From the NCBI GenBank assembly GCA_000697665.1, contig KL197749.1:122441-186440 (forward strand): a DNA stretch of 64,000 nucleotides, in the 5' to 3' direction. Positions 10,276 to 21,889 of this stretch are shown in pieces (the first letter of the stretch is position 1; every line of letters begins with the position of its first letter). Source of the stretch: Jaapia argillacea MUCL 33604. Taxonomy: Eukaryota; Basidiomycota; Agaricomycetes; Jaapiales; Jaapiaceae. Both the position numbers and the translations under genes were made by a program. The notes beneath the pieces were generated by a model. That model made no database searches and was not told the DNA's origin. It saw only the letters and a program-made list of their open reading frames with translations.

Positions 10276-12538
10276 GGTGAGGTGAGAGGTGAGAAGATCT
10301 CTGCGGTTGATGTTGTGAAGGGTACGACTAGCTTATCGAGTCGCGTGCCGTCCTGAGGCCAATCCAGTCCCGGCTATCCACAGTCCTTGATCCAAGGTAA
10401 TCAATGTTATTGCAACGCTAGGGTCTTGTTGCAATGGTGGGGTCGTGCAGACTGATGTGGACGATACTGTAAAAGCAGGCTTGGTTGTCGCAAGGTTGCA
10501 AGTCGGAGAGTTCCCTGTTCCGACGTGCCTGCTCGCGCCAAGAGCGAAGACGATGTCATACCTGCTCATCAAATCCGTCAATCTCCCAGGCACCCGAACT
10601 TCGGCATCGACGGCACGCGTCGTTATCGTTCGCGTCGACGGGCCCATCGCCGTTACCGTCCCTCGTTGTCTTCCTTGATCAACAGCTTGTAGTCCATTCT
10701 CTTCCTTATCAGTTTCCTCCTGGAGGTCCAACTCGTTCAACACCATACATCTCAAAGCTCTGCCCCATTCTCACACCCAGCTTCTAAAGCTCCACTACCA
10801 CCCAGTACATCTAAACGCGATCCCCATCCCAACGACTCTGTCATTCCCATACTACTCGCCCCAACCATCTAATCTAAATTAGGACACCATACTTCCCCTT
10901 CTAAGGTGCTCTTCACGGTGCTAAGACCCCCAAAAAGTGCATTCTATCTTCATTTACCCTACTTCGAACCTTCCCGTCTTTTTAGGGATATACGTATCCA
11001 AGGACATTGATATCTCAAGTTGCTCCCTCGAAACGGGATCCTCCAAACTTGAAGACCAGCTTGAAGGCGGCTTGTAACTCCTCCTCAAGAGTCATCACGC
11101 CGAAGGTCTCGCAACTCGCTCAGACTCTTTCTGCAGCTTTCCTAGTCCCCGGAATTCATCCATCAACAACGTCTATTTCCGGCATAAGATCACTGGGATC
11201 TCCAGGACATGTCGATGTGTAAGGAATTTCAGAGAATATATTCTTTCCCTTCATACACCCCTCACTTGATCCAGATCCGCTGTTGTCAACAACTCCAAAT
11301 TCATCACATATCGCATTTCTATTCGCGTCGGGATCAAGAATTATTTGTATCCTCGTTCGCCGCGATGTGATAATGTCTAACGAGCCAAGCTCGTTCCCGA
11401 ATCAGGTCTGGTGCTATTAACCTTGTGAGCTTGTTGGTGGGAGGTACGTTTGTGTCCCTAGGGCTAAAATTCTTGGGAACAAACGAGGGTCAATTTGGTC
11501 CTTCGGACCTCTTGGTTCTCTATTCTGTTAGGGATTCGTTTCTTGGTGTTTTCTCGTCTTCCCCTCGTTCTTGACTAGGTTTCTAGTGGGGTCATTGTGG
11601 GGTACGAGGGTTGACCTACCTGTCATGTCGATGTTTAATGAGCTTTTCCGCGATTCAAAGGTCTTGCTAGCTTGCTCCATCCTTGACCTTGTCTCTGTAA
11701 TTTATTAGGCGTCTCTAGGTATCTTGGTCCGAGTCCTCTTGACGTATACATCGCATCTACGAATCAGTTTCCGGCTCGACGACCGTGAGAGAACTTCGCC
11801 TCACTGCACAACTCCAACATCGAGGTCATCCAAAATTCAAACTCAAACTCTAAATCGCATGTCTTTTGCGTCATCCATTGCTCACAAAGGCCAACACCAT
11901 CCACCAAAGTTTACGTCTAGTCCTTTCAAAACCGGGCGCCTGAGCTGCAGCCCCTGCAAATCGTTAAGCCTGGTGACAGGTGTTGCAGTCAAAGTGGAAT
12001 CTAATTTCTCCGGGAATGAATACTGTAACCTCACCGCGAGACGAAAATCGAGGCCCCACTGCCAATGGACGAAGCGCCACTTTGATAGCACCTCCACCTC
12101 TATTGTGCGTGCCTGTCCATGTAAGTTATCTGAAACATTACAACTCGGAGAACGCCCCACGTTGCTTTCATCTAGTTATTATCTCCGAAATCGTCACCTC
12201 CTTCTCCTGGGGATTCATATCTGGAGCTTTGGATGCACTCGAATGTCGTTCGATTCGAGAGTGACCAAACCTCAACTATGTCCTGACACTTTTATAGTGA
12301 AGTTACAGGAACGCCAGAGCGTCCTACCATACCGGCGGTCGGTAATCGTGTAGTGATGAGGCTTTGAGGGTAGACTGCCTCGTGTGGGGTGGTGACAACG
12401 TACGCCTTCAGCGACGTCACCTCAACCCAAATTCTACAGTCCTGCTGACCACCCCGAGGCAACGACAGATTGACAAGAGGCATGATATATGTTGGTGAAT
12501 ATGACGACGACCGTACGTCCCTTCACTAGCCTTGGCAC
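10276..12538. other. 2.2 kb without a supported gene
   Basis: Contains the 5' flank of the kinase and upstream DNA of the first FAS1 gene. Open frames at 10333-10755 (minus) and 11724-12353 (plus) have no recognisable domain and low-complexity-like composition. Confidence 0.4.
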
Positions 12539-12544
12539 TATAAA
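12539..12544 (+). promoter_or_regulatory. TATA box of first FAS1 gene
   Basis: TATAAA 94 nt upstream of the ATG at 12633. The second FAS1 gene has the same element at nearly the same distance (88 nt). Confidence 0.7.
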
Positions 12545-12632
12545 GTCTACCTCCAACCACCTTTGCATCCAGCTTCACCAAGCTTTCCACCCCCCTTCCT
12601 CTTAGAACCAAATCCAGACTCGGCTCGTCACG

Positions 12633-14247
12633 ATGCGTCTCACCTCCCTCATCCCTCTCCTCTCCTTAGGCCTAGCCAAAGCCCAATCTATCAACACCAC
12701 CTACCTCAATGGGCTTCTCAACGAATTGACTAATGCGGGGTTCACTTCGCTTGTTTCGGCTGCTGCGTCGGTGGAGAATACGACTGTTGGACAAGAGATT
12801 TTGAGCGAGTTGAGTTCGGCTTCGAATGGGAGTACGAAGTTTACTGTGTTTGTGCCTACTAATGTTGCTTGTACGTCTCTCCTCCCCCCCTTTTTAAACT
12901 CGATTAACACAAACTGATTCATCCTCACGTTCATTATAGTCTCGGGCGTACCTTCCAACATTTCAGGCGACCCTAACGTTCTAGCAGACGTCTTGGCTTA
13001 TCATATCGTCAGCGGTAATATATCAACCAACGAAATCGCTTCGTATCCGAATACGACTATTGGAAGGACGTTGTTGAATGATACGAATTATGTCGCGCTT
13101 GAGGGGGGCAAGAGTCAGGTTTTGGCTTGGACGAAATGGCCCAATGGGAATACGACTATTTTAAACCAAAAGTACGTCTTTTCGTTTGGAGGAGGGAGTT
13201 CGCTGGGAAGATTCGTTACTGATTTAAGGGCGTTTTTAGCACCGTCGTGAACGTCCTATCCAACTCCGTCTATCAGAATATCGAACTCTACGTCGTAGAC
13301 GCTGTCATTGACACTCCAGGATCTTTGGATGCTGCTTTGTTCGCTAATAACTTGACGGCATTGAGGACTGTTTTGAGTAGTGTGACTGAGGGTTCGGGTT
13401 CTTTGTTCACTGTGAGTTACTAGTCATTCTTCCTTGGGTTTATCTCGCTTTCTTAGCGGCTCTCAACTTCTGGTGATAGCAACTCAATAATACACATGGT
13501 TTCACGTTATTCGCTCCTACCGACGCTGCTTTCGCTGCTGTTCAATCACAATTGACGAGTTTGGGTTCGAACATGACGGCGTTGCAAGCTGTATTGGGTA
13601 ACCACGTAAGTCCCATGCATATCTTCCTTACCCATCGTATGTATCAATCCACCTCGCTAATAATCTCATTTATGTGTTCTAAAAGATCATCAATGGAACG
13701 ACGGCGTATACACCTACCCTCATGGCGCATAATTATACATCCGGAGCTGGAGAGTCGTTGAACACCCGTGCGAATTCGAGCGGAGTGTTCGTGTTTAGCG
13801 GGAACAGTACCGCTTCTGTGAGTACTGGGTTTGGGTTTTTTGAAAGAGCCGAGTTTTATTGATGATTTTTTGGGGGGGTAGATCACGAAACCTGATTTGA
13901 TACTTGATAATGGAGTGGTACATATCATTGATCACGTCTTGTTGAATGAGGATAGTAATACTGGTGCTGCGAGCTCTGCGTACGTCGTTCTCCCCTCCCT
14001 CTCTGACACGGCGCTCAACTGAAACGCCAATTTTCGTACATGTAGCTACTCATCGGCTACATCCGCCGCTGCACAAACTTCTACCGAGAGTGGACCGGTA
14101 GGATCTACGCCTTCTGCTCCTGGTTCTTCTGGAAGTAGTGGAAGTGGAAACGGTAGTGGGAGCAAGAGTGCGGCTGTTGGGATGGGAGTTGGGAAGGCGT
14201 GGGGGTTGGTTGGTGCTGGGTTGGTTTTGGGTGTTTTGGTTCTGTGA
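12633..14247 (+). CDS. secreted fasciclin (FAS1) domain protein, copy 1, 399 aa
   Basis: Cell-surface adhesion-type protein with two FAS1 domains. Seven exons fit in phase: 12633-12870, 12940-13171, 13240-13411, 13480-13605, 13686-13817, 13882-13979 and 14046-14247. It has an N-terminal signal peptide (MRLTSLIPLLSLGLAKA), FAS1 motifs (KFTVFVPTNVAF; TLFAPTDAAF; GVVHIIDHVLL), many N-glycosylation sequons, a Ser/Gly-rich linker and a hydrophobic C-terminal tail, as expected of a GPI-anchored wall protein. Its tandem paralogue at 15363-17069 has identical intron positions and phases, so the pair arose by gene duplication. Confidence 0.92.
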
Positions 14248-15274
14248 GTTGAGTGTGATGAACGTTTATTGGATGGAGGACCTTTGTAGTACTATGTTAT
14301 ACCCGTTTTGTTGTATGAGTTTCGAATTGATCCGTTTTCCATCTTGGCGAAACGATGTGAGTGTGGGAACCTTGCTTCGCTGGGCTCACTCGCTGTGTAT
14401 CACTTTAGTATACTGCGTCATAAACGTCCTTGAGGTCATCCTGAGCTTTGAACTCTAATTTCCGCGTCATCGTCCTGCTCCTGCTCGCAACCAAGAATTC
14501 ATGAGGCCCATTACACTCTCCGCCCCATCCAAAGTGCCGAAATAACGAGTTTCAAAGGTCCCGAGTACACGGCGCCAAGTTAGAACATTCTCCAAGGTAT
14601 CCTCTGGTCGAACTGTAAATCGCAAGGAAGCATTCCTGCCTCGCTGACGCCATTCGATTTTTGATGGAATGAATTGGCATAACCTTTCCAGGTCGCCACC
14701 GAGGATGGGGACGAATAGGCATGTATGGCAAGGCACCAGTGGTCATGTAGAAGCTGAACGGGGGGTTTGAATGACCCGATCCGATACCCCACCTCCACCA
14801 CGATCGAAGCACCACTCTTTTTGACACTTTTCTTTACGACTCTGGGTCATTCGGCGTTACCCTTTTCGACCTTGCAATTGCACGTTTTGCTTCATCTTTG
14901 GGGACTATTGTTTCCGAAGTCGCCATCGGACTTTGGTTCAGACTCATGTCTCGGGATTGCTGTCAACACAGACTGCGATTCCGGAGGTGGCCAAAGTGTG
15001 CATCGACGACCTTTTATTGGCGGGGCCGGGTTGCGGACGGAACCACAAGAGCCGCCGCCGATGCATTTCGCCGCTGCCTGTGGTCTCTCCCATTGCGATC
15101 GACCGGATTGTGGGCTCGTGCTCGTGGCGACGTTTACCCTGCATCGACGTCAGCGCAGCCAGTACATATTGTCCTGCTGACTTTTTGAACCAAAGTCTGC
15201 TTGCAGATGTGATGTATGTGAAGGAATGACGATGACGACGTCTTGGTTTGCATTCGATCGATCCATGCCGCGAC
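14248..15274. other. spacer between the FAS1 paralogues
   Basis: About 1 kb. Overlapping short frames occur on both strands (for example 14767-15180) with no recognisable product. It holds the promoter of the second FAS1 gene. Confidence 0.4.
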
Positions 15275-15280
15275 TATAAA
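15275..15280 (+). promoter_or_regulatory. TATA box of second FAS1 gene
   Basis: TATAAA 88 nt upstream of the ATG at 15363, in a context (CGACTATAAAA) resembling that of the first copy. Confidence 0.7.
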
Positions 15281-15362
15281 ATTCCGTTTCAACCATCCTT
15301 CACTCTCACCTTTTGCGCTTGTATTCACTCCCACCCATCTTTACTTTGAACCTCCTTGCACG

Positions 15363-17069
15363 ATGCGTCTTACATCCCTCACCTTTCCTTTCTTGTCCCT
15401 GGGTTTGGCTACAGCCCAGTCGATAAACACGACATATGTCGCTGGTCTTCTCAGTGCCCTCAACGGCGCTGGTCTCACCTCACTCGTCTCGGCTGCCTCG
15501 AGCTTGAATTCGTCAACTGTTGGTCAACAGCTTTTGGGCGAGTTGAGTGCCGGGTCGAATGGTACCACCAAGTTCACGATCTTTGCACCCAATAACGGAG
15601 CTTGTACGTCTTTCGCTCTCCTCCCACCTTGTCATCCACATATTTACCATCGCCGATCCATAGTCTCCGGTGTCCCCTCAAACATCTCTGGAAATCCTAG
15701 CCTCCTGGCCGATGTCCTCGCCTACCACATACAGACCGGCAACATTTCTACCAATGAAATCGCTTCGTACCCCAATACCACCATCGGTCGTACGTTGTTG
15801 AATGACTCGACTTATGTCCAGTTGGAGGGAGGAAAGAACCAGGTTGTGGCCTGGAGTAAGCAGAGTAATGGGAATACGACTGTGTTAAATCAAAAGTGAG
15901 TTTCTTTTCGCTTGGGGACTATTTGTCTTGGGGAGGCTATGCATGACGGAGTGTATGCGTGGAGATGTTTATACTCGGCTGAACATACACGCTCTGGATA
16001 CCATTGCCATGTGGTGATCGTATAGGTCGCTATATGCGCGCCTGTAGTCGCAAATGTCACTTTGTGGATCAAATTTCCCTCTCGCTTTCAGCTGCTGACA
16101 TATATATTCCTTGTCAGCACGGTTGTGAACGTCCTCTCCAACACGGTCTACCAAAATATTCAGCTTTACATCATCGATGGCGTCCTTGACATCCCGGGAT
16201 CGTTGGATGCTGCCATGGCCGCAAATAATTTGAATACTTTGAGGACGGTCTTGAGTACCATCACGGTCGGGGGAGGCAGCTTGTTCACCGTCAGTGGCTT
16301 CCTTCTCCTGTCCATCGGTCGAGTTTCATTGCTTATTCGATTGAACCTTCTAGCAATTGAATAGCACACGCGGTTTCACGTTGTTTGCTCCCACCGACGC
16401 TGCTTTCAGCGCTGTCCAAGATCAATTGACCAGTTTGGGCTCGAACATGACTGCCCTCCAGGCTGTTCTCGGAAACCACGTATGTTACCGACTTTCAATT
16501 TGAACTCATCTTCATGTATTCCCTTTAGATCATCAACGGATCGACAGTTTACTCACCCACTCTCATGACCCAAAATTTCACGTCTGGCGCTGGAGAGTCG
16601 TTGAGCTCTCATGCGAACACTAGTGGAGTATTCATATTCAGCGGAAACACTACTGCTGAAGTGAGCATCATACTTTTTCTCGACATCAAAGTTTATGGAT
16701 GACTGACTTTGTGATTATCATAGGTTTCGAAACCTGACGTGATTCTCGACAATGGTGTTATGCACATCATTGATCATGTCTTACTGAACCTCCAGTCTGA
16801 TTCGAGTGCCGCCAGCTCTGCGTACGTTCCTTCCTCAACGTTTGACATGCTGTTGGCTCACCGATCGTTTGCCTGTTAGTTATGCATCTGCAACCTCTGC
16901 CGCCGCCCATACTTCAACCGAGCAAGGACCTGTTGGGTCTACGCCGAGCGCTACTGGCTCTGCGGGAGGTGGAGGCAATGGAGGTAAGAGCGCTGCTGTT
17001 GGATTGGGTGTGGGGAGTGGATGGGGAATGATTGTTGTGGGGTTGGTAGCCGGTGCCTTCATTTTGTAA
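15363..17069 (+). CDS. secreted fasciclin (FAS1) domain protein, copy 2, 396 aa
   Basis: Tandem paralogue of 12633-14247. Exons are 15363-15603, 15664-15895, 16118-16289, 16354-16479, 16529-16660, 16724-16821 and 16880-17069. Exons 2-6 have exactly the same lengths as in copy 1 (232, 172, 126, 132, 98 nt). It carries a signal peptide (ending ATAQS), two FAS1 domains (KFTIFAPNNGAF; TLFAPTDAAF; VMHIIDHVLL), a Ser/Thr/Gly-rich stalk and a hydrophobic tail suited to GPI anchoring. The third intron-exon boundary region differs in that its intron 2 is ~220 nt against ~70 nt in copy 1. Both copies look intact, so functional divergence or dosage is possible. Confidence 0.92.
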
Positions 17070-17481
17070 GGTTTTGGAACTAGGAGAAGTGAGTAATGAA
17101 TGGGTGAGATGTGGAGAAGTGTTGGCGAGGCGAGTAATTGGGATGACTTGTGGGAGTGATGAGAAATACGATTTTGGACTCCTTTGACTTCATGGATGGT
17201 TCTTTGTTCGAATGTTTGTGATTTTGTGTCCTTAGTACATAGTTTAGTCGTCCCTCAATTTACTCGTGTGGACTTTGTCTCCACCACTGTAATACCCAGT
17301 ACGAAGCTGAAACGTCGGATTAAACTTTGCAGAAGACGTGCAATGATGATTTGTGCTACTTAGCGTCGATAATTGATGCCCTTCAATTCAACGTTTGGCA
17401 CACTGACGAGCATGAAGTTGAATGACAGCCTTCCCCAGCACATATGTCACGATCAAGTCTATTTCCATTCCTTACCTTCAC
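17070..17481. other. spacer downstream of FAS1 copy 2
   Basis: Probable 3' UTR/terminator region of the FAS1 gene. I see no gene in it. Confidence 0.4.
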
Positions 17482-17935
17482 TTACAAATAATCAACCTTC
17501 GTAAGTACCTGCTCCCCCTTCCTCTGAATCTCAGCTACATTACTAAACCCAGCCAAAGTTTCGGCCCGCTTCTCTGTACGACCGCCTCTATCACGCGAGT
17601 AAGTAGGTGGTGTGGCTAACACCATTCGTATACCGAGCTTCCGAGTTGGCCCTGGCAGTACCGAGTTCACCATCTGCATGAACGAGCCTCGGACGCCTAC
17701 GAAGAGAGGAGAGGGGAGTCTAACGCCTAATATCGTCGCCTAGGGAAAAAGCATATCAGTCAAGACCGACTTGCTCAATGGCCGCTGAGAAGACTAGGAA
17801 AAGGAACCTTCAAGTTTCAGTCAGTGTTATCGACGAACATTCGAGGGACGATCTTCCACCTTTCGGAAGTTTGGATATTATCTCGTTGTCCCCATACTAC
17901 TTCAAGGCGATGGGGATATTCATTTTGAAACTGTC
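17482..17935 (-). pseudogene. deletion pseudogene of the FMN-dependent dehydrogenase
   Basis: The first ~80 bp (17482-17560) match the 3' end of the intact gene at 21890-21970; the minus strand reads KGEQVLTKVDYL before a stop. The sequence then jumps to match 22990-23330, the region covering intact exons 3-2 (KLGIRMVLATPPT in place of [13 protein letters not shown]). About 1 kb of internal coding sequence, including the active-site His exon, is missing at the join near 17560. It cannot make a working enzyme. Confidence 0.75.
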
Positions 17936-18099
17936 AGGCATCGGTAGTTAGTACACACTCCGCCCCACAACTGTATCCAAGTCTCAAGCTAGTGAGTGCC
18001 TTCTAGAGGGATACTGAGCAGAAGTTGTAAGTCGATAGGTTGAAAGTTTCCGAAAAAACGAGGACGATGAGAATTGATTGGCCGGGGAGTGATAATGGA

Positions 18100-18840
18100 T
18101 TGAACGGCGTTAAGTGAAAGGACCGACTCGACAAAGACATGATATCCATTTGGTGTCGATGAAACTGCGAAGGGAACGATATGGATTGGATACGAGCACC
18201 TTCTCCAAAGGTTACAGAACCCGGTGCGAGCCCTATTCTTTCTGGCCACCAAATGCATGACAGGAGAAGTAGGAGAAGCGGGGGAAAGAGCGAAGGGTGG
18301 GGTGTTCAGGCAAACGCATACCTTTCCCCGGTGCGGACAAAACTGCGGATGGAAAAATACCGGTTTGATCTCATCAGCGTCTTCGGGATCAGTCGAGGGT
18401 ACGCACACTGAGTATGTGGAGTTCCAGTTTATTTGGCAGGGAGCCTGGGCATAGAACGAAGGGCGGGGAAGGGGAAGGGCCGAATACAGGCAAACATATG
18501 ACATCCCTCGGCTTCAGCGAAACTGCGAAGGGAAAGATAAGGGTTGGATCTGACCAGCTTCTTAAAGGCAGAAGAGGAGGGAACCCTGAGTTTGTGGAGT
18601 TACGGTTTATCTGACAGGTCATAGAGTGGAGGGCCCGGAGGGTAAGGACCAATCCGAGACAAACATATGGCATCCCTCGGTGTGGATGAAACGGCGAGGG
18701 GTTCGAATCCGACCAGGTTCTTCAAAATGGGAGAGAACGGGTGGAGAGGGAAAGGCGGGTGTGCGTGATTGGCTCATGTAGCCAGTAGAATATACGGGAG
18801 AGCCTTTTGTGCGGAATGAAGGGCCATTGATATAGATGCG
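18100..18840. repeat. diverged tandem array, about four units of ~165-185 bp
   Basis: Units begin near 18122, 18300, 18474 and 18643. Each has, in the same order, an ACAAACATATG-like start, a GCATCC(C)TCGG block, GAAACTGCGAAGGGAA, a GGTTGGATC/GGTTCGAATCC block, CTTCTT.AAAG, and in the inner units TGTGGAGTT.C.GTTTAT plus a GAACGAAGGGC(G)GG block. Copies are clearly related but differ at many sites, so the array is old. It is flanked by the dehydrogenase pseudogene. Confidence 0.65.
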
Positions 18841-20148
18841 CCGTCCCTGCACAACTTCAATTTACATGCGCCTGTACCTTTAGCACCGGTGCGTCGCGCG
18901 CTGCTACCAATTAAGGCCATGCCTACGTGGTAAGTCAATAGTTAGTAACGGCGCCAGAGGTTCTAGAGATCGACACCATTCGACTTCTAACAGCAGCCAT
19001 GGGGGGTCGGTAAGGCGTTTGTACGTGGATGGTTTCTATGTTGGGTAGACGGGCGAGCTTTCATAAGCTGAAGATGAACTACGTTCTCTGAGAAAAGGAG
19101 CGGGGCAGAGAATAGCCTGAGAGCGAGTCCAGCGAGAGCAAGAAAGGGAATTTAGACTCGGAGGCGTCAAGAACGACCACACGGAGAACCAGCTTTTCCG
19201 ATGGATAGTTTGACCCCAATGAGCACGAACCGCGACACTCCCTTGAACAGTCGAGTTGCGGCATGGTGGCAGAAGCCGGAGGTTGGCTGTTCCCGAGGAA
19301 TTATCAAGAACGGCAATGCTTGACCTTCAAGTTCGAAGATAACAAATCCAGGGGAATTCGAAGCACCGATTGGATGGAATCGAGCTTTTGATTATGAGCA
19401 TAGATAGACACAAAATTAACACGATGAGTCGTCGGCGAGGTACCATATCGTTGAATTTCGGAGTGTCTGCGATTGTACTACCCCCAGAGACTGTTGTGTG
19501 GACCAGTAAGTAACGACATTCGATTGGGAAGCTAGGGGATGCAAACCATTCAAAATACAGATAACTGTGGGAAAGTAACAAAACCTAACTGCGAAATCGC
19601 AAAAACAATCCCTACCAAAGGTCGCCAGTGATTCAAAACATCCATTCCTTGGGTTTGTACCCCCGTTGGCTTTGTTCAGTGAAGCAGTTAGCCTGTGGTC
19701 TGAAATTCTGAGCACTGGCAGGTTCTGCTGCTCCAGTGATGGAAAACCAGCATGAATGGTGAGGGGACTTCAGCATGTTTTCCGTATGTGTGCTTCCCGG
19801 CAACTCGATAGAATTGTGCTAATCAGCAAAACCTTCCCAGGAAGTGCTGAATGCTGTCTGAGGCTTGGTCGATCCTCCACGTGTTCTGCGGCCTGCCCTC
19901 TTCAAACTCGTCTTAGGTTCAGGTCGAACCCATGCCACCTCGTCCTTGTATTGCATTCTCAAACTACTTTGATACCTTATAGACTACCTCGTTTCCGCGA
20001 GGAACTTTACTTTAGCGCAGTATTCCCCGTGCCACTTCCATATCGTCGTCTACCAGATCACTCTCTCAGAGACGAGAGTCGGAGCCATGGAACCACCGGA
20101 ATGGGCGATTAGGAGGGTACCCAGATTGGACACCCTCCCCCCGTTGAG
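18841..20148. other. intergenic stretch before the lipase gene
   Basis: About 1.3 kb; short frames only, none recognisable. The right end is the lipase promoter. Confidence 0.4.
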
Positions 20149-20156
20149 TATATAAG
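20149..20156 (+). promoter_or_regulatory. TATA box of the lipase gene
   Basis: TATATAAG 128 nt upstream of the ATG at 20277. Confidence 0.6.
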
Positions 20157-20276
20157 TGTTCAGAACGTCGAACCAAGTACCTCAGGATCCCAAACTCCTA
20201 TCCACTCGAATCACCCCAGGTATCTCGCCTCTGATACTCCACGTCGATTGGTACTGAATATTCTCCCCCTATAGAC

Positions 20277-21518
20277 ATGGCCAAGCTCGATATATTCCAA
20301 CAGGTGTTCGCGTTGTCTCAGGCCTCCAACCTAGTGGGGGGTTTGACAGGGACAGAGGATGCCCTTCAAGCTGAAATGGATTCGCTTCTTCCCCAATATC
20401 TCCGGAAGGTGACAGGAGACTGGAAGGTGGTTTGGGGACCGACAGTGTGGAAGATCGATGCAAATGACTCCACGACTAGCCCTGGCAACGTTTGGTACGT
20501 TGCCAAGAGTGAGGCTACCGATGGGACGAAGGGTGAGGTGTATGTCGTGGCGATAGCTGCAACCGCAGGAGCCAATTCGCAGTATGATTGGGAACAGGAG
20601 GACATTTCCGTCTCGGGGGTTGTTGACTTTTCTTCGTGGAAACTGACCACAATACCGGGTCCCGAATATGAAGTCGACGACAAGAAGAACCCCTACATCT
20701 CCCTCGGCACAGCGACCGGAGTTTACTTCCTCGCTTCTACTCCCGCTCCTCAGAGCCATGTCACTCTCCCAGAGTTCTTGTCGAGCTTGGTCTCATCGCC
20801 CTCTACGAAGTTGATCTTCACCGGGCACAGTCTGGGAGGTGCGCTCGCCCCCACACTCGCGCTCGCGCTCGTGCAAGACGGCACCCTCGGTCAGTTCAAG
20901 GGGAAGGTATTGGCCTACCCCACTGCAGGCGCGACTCCAGGAAATCAGAACTTTGCTGATCTCTTCGCAAAGACTTTCCCCCGCGACGGCCAAGCGGCAT
21001 ATACAGTTTGGAATACCAACATTTACAACACCCTCGACGTCGTCCCACAGGCGTGGAGCCTCGACACCACCTTGCCACAGAATATGTGGAACATACCTGG
21101 CATGTATGGGGGAAATGGACTTGTACAGGCCGTTGTGAAAGCCATCGTCCAATCCTCCGCAGAGGCCCCTCAGAAGTCGGGCATTCACTACTTCCCTTTG
21201 CAGAGCAGTCCATTCACTGGTGAAGCGCCCACCCCGCCTACTGATCTGCAGGGATTCCTCGCTGATGCGCTCTTCGAGCATATGGATGCCTACGGAACGT
21301 TCTTCGACCTACCTTTTCCCCAGCCACTGGAGGGTCTGGGCAGCGTGCCCAACCATTTGGTTCAACGAGGCATCCCGGTCATCGGGGAGATCGCTACTGC
21401 CGGTGCGAATATGAGCAAGGAGGATGTCGTTGGATTGTTGGACGACAGTATTTCGCAGGCGGACAAGGAGGCATACTTCCACACTTACAACGCTAAGTTG
21501 CAGCCCCCGACTGAATGA
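20277..21518 (+). CDS. class 3 lipase-type alpha/beta hydrolase, 413 aa
   Basis: Intronless alpha/beta hydrolase of the lipase class 3 (GX-type) group that hydrolyses ester bonds, probably acyl lipids. The nucleophile elbow LIFTGHSLGGALAP places the catalytic Ser at residue 185. Asp in NTLDVVPQAW is the likely acid and His in the GIHYFPLQ region the likely base, in the order the family uses. There is no signal peptide or membrane segment, so an intracellular enzyme is expected. The ATG at 20277 is the first in the frame and sits at a normal distance from a TATA box. Substrate cannot be inferred. Confidence 0.85.
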   Translation: MAKLDIFQQVFALSQASNLVGGLTGTEDALQAEMDSLLPQYLRKVTGDWKVVWGPTVWKIDANDSTTSPGNVWYVAKSEATDGTKGEVYVVAIAATAGANSQYDWEQEDISVSGVVDFSSWKLTTIPGPEYEVDDKKNPYISLGTATGVYFLASTPAPQSHVTLPEFLSSLVSSPSTKLIFTGHSLGGALAPTLALALVQDGTLGQFKGKVLAYPTAGATPGNQNFADLFAKTFPRDGQAAYTVWNTNIYNTLDVVPQAWSLDTTLPQNMWNIPGMYGGNGLVQAVVKAIVQSSAEAPQKSGIHYFPLQSSPFTGEAPTPPTDLQGFLADALFEHMDAYGTFFDLPFPQPLEGLGSVPNHLVQRGIPVIGEIATAGANMSKEDVVGLLDDSISQADKEAYFHTYNAKLQPPTE

Positions 21519-21889
21519 TCATTTACGACCCTTTCCGTCGTTCATTTTAGGTTTCCCTAGTCCCTTCTTTACGGTTGTGATTGTATTTGAACCCTCTTCG
21601 TTACCGCGATGTACTTCGTATTTTCGTTTGTTGTGATCCGACTTTCTCATTTGCTCAAGCGGGTGTGGTAGTATTGTCGTATTGTTGTGGTGTTTTCGAC
21701 GTGTCCGAGCTCGTTCTACATCAGTTTCCTTCACCACGTCAACGTTGTTTGGAGTCTGAACGATACTTCGAAAAGGGACTAAGTCACTCAAAAACGTGAT
21801 GAACCCCCCATCCACATCAGCCCAGTCTAACTTCAACGAGCAACTTAAATGTTCGCCAGAAACTATGCATCACCATTCTGTATATTAAC
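21519..21889. other. convergent 3' flanks of lipase and dehydrogenase
   Basis: 370 bp between two convergent genes. It should hold both terminators; no gene seen. Confidence 0.4.

Noticed and set aside
11724-12353. 209-codon plus-strand ORF upstream of FAS1 copy 1
   Set aside because: Serine/arginine-rich translation without motifs, and another frame in the same interval is equally open. Listed only as an open question.
18700-18712. GGTTCGAATCC word that looks like a tRNA B box
   Set aside because: No foldable tRNA around it: no matching acceptor or anticodon arm. Treated as part of the diverged array.
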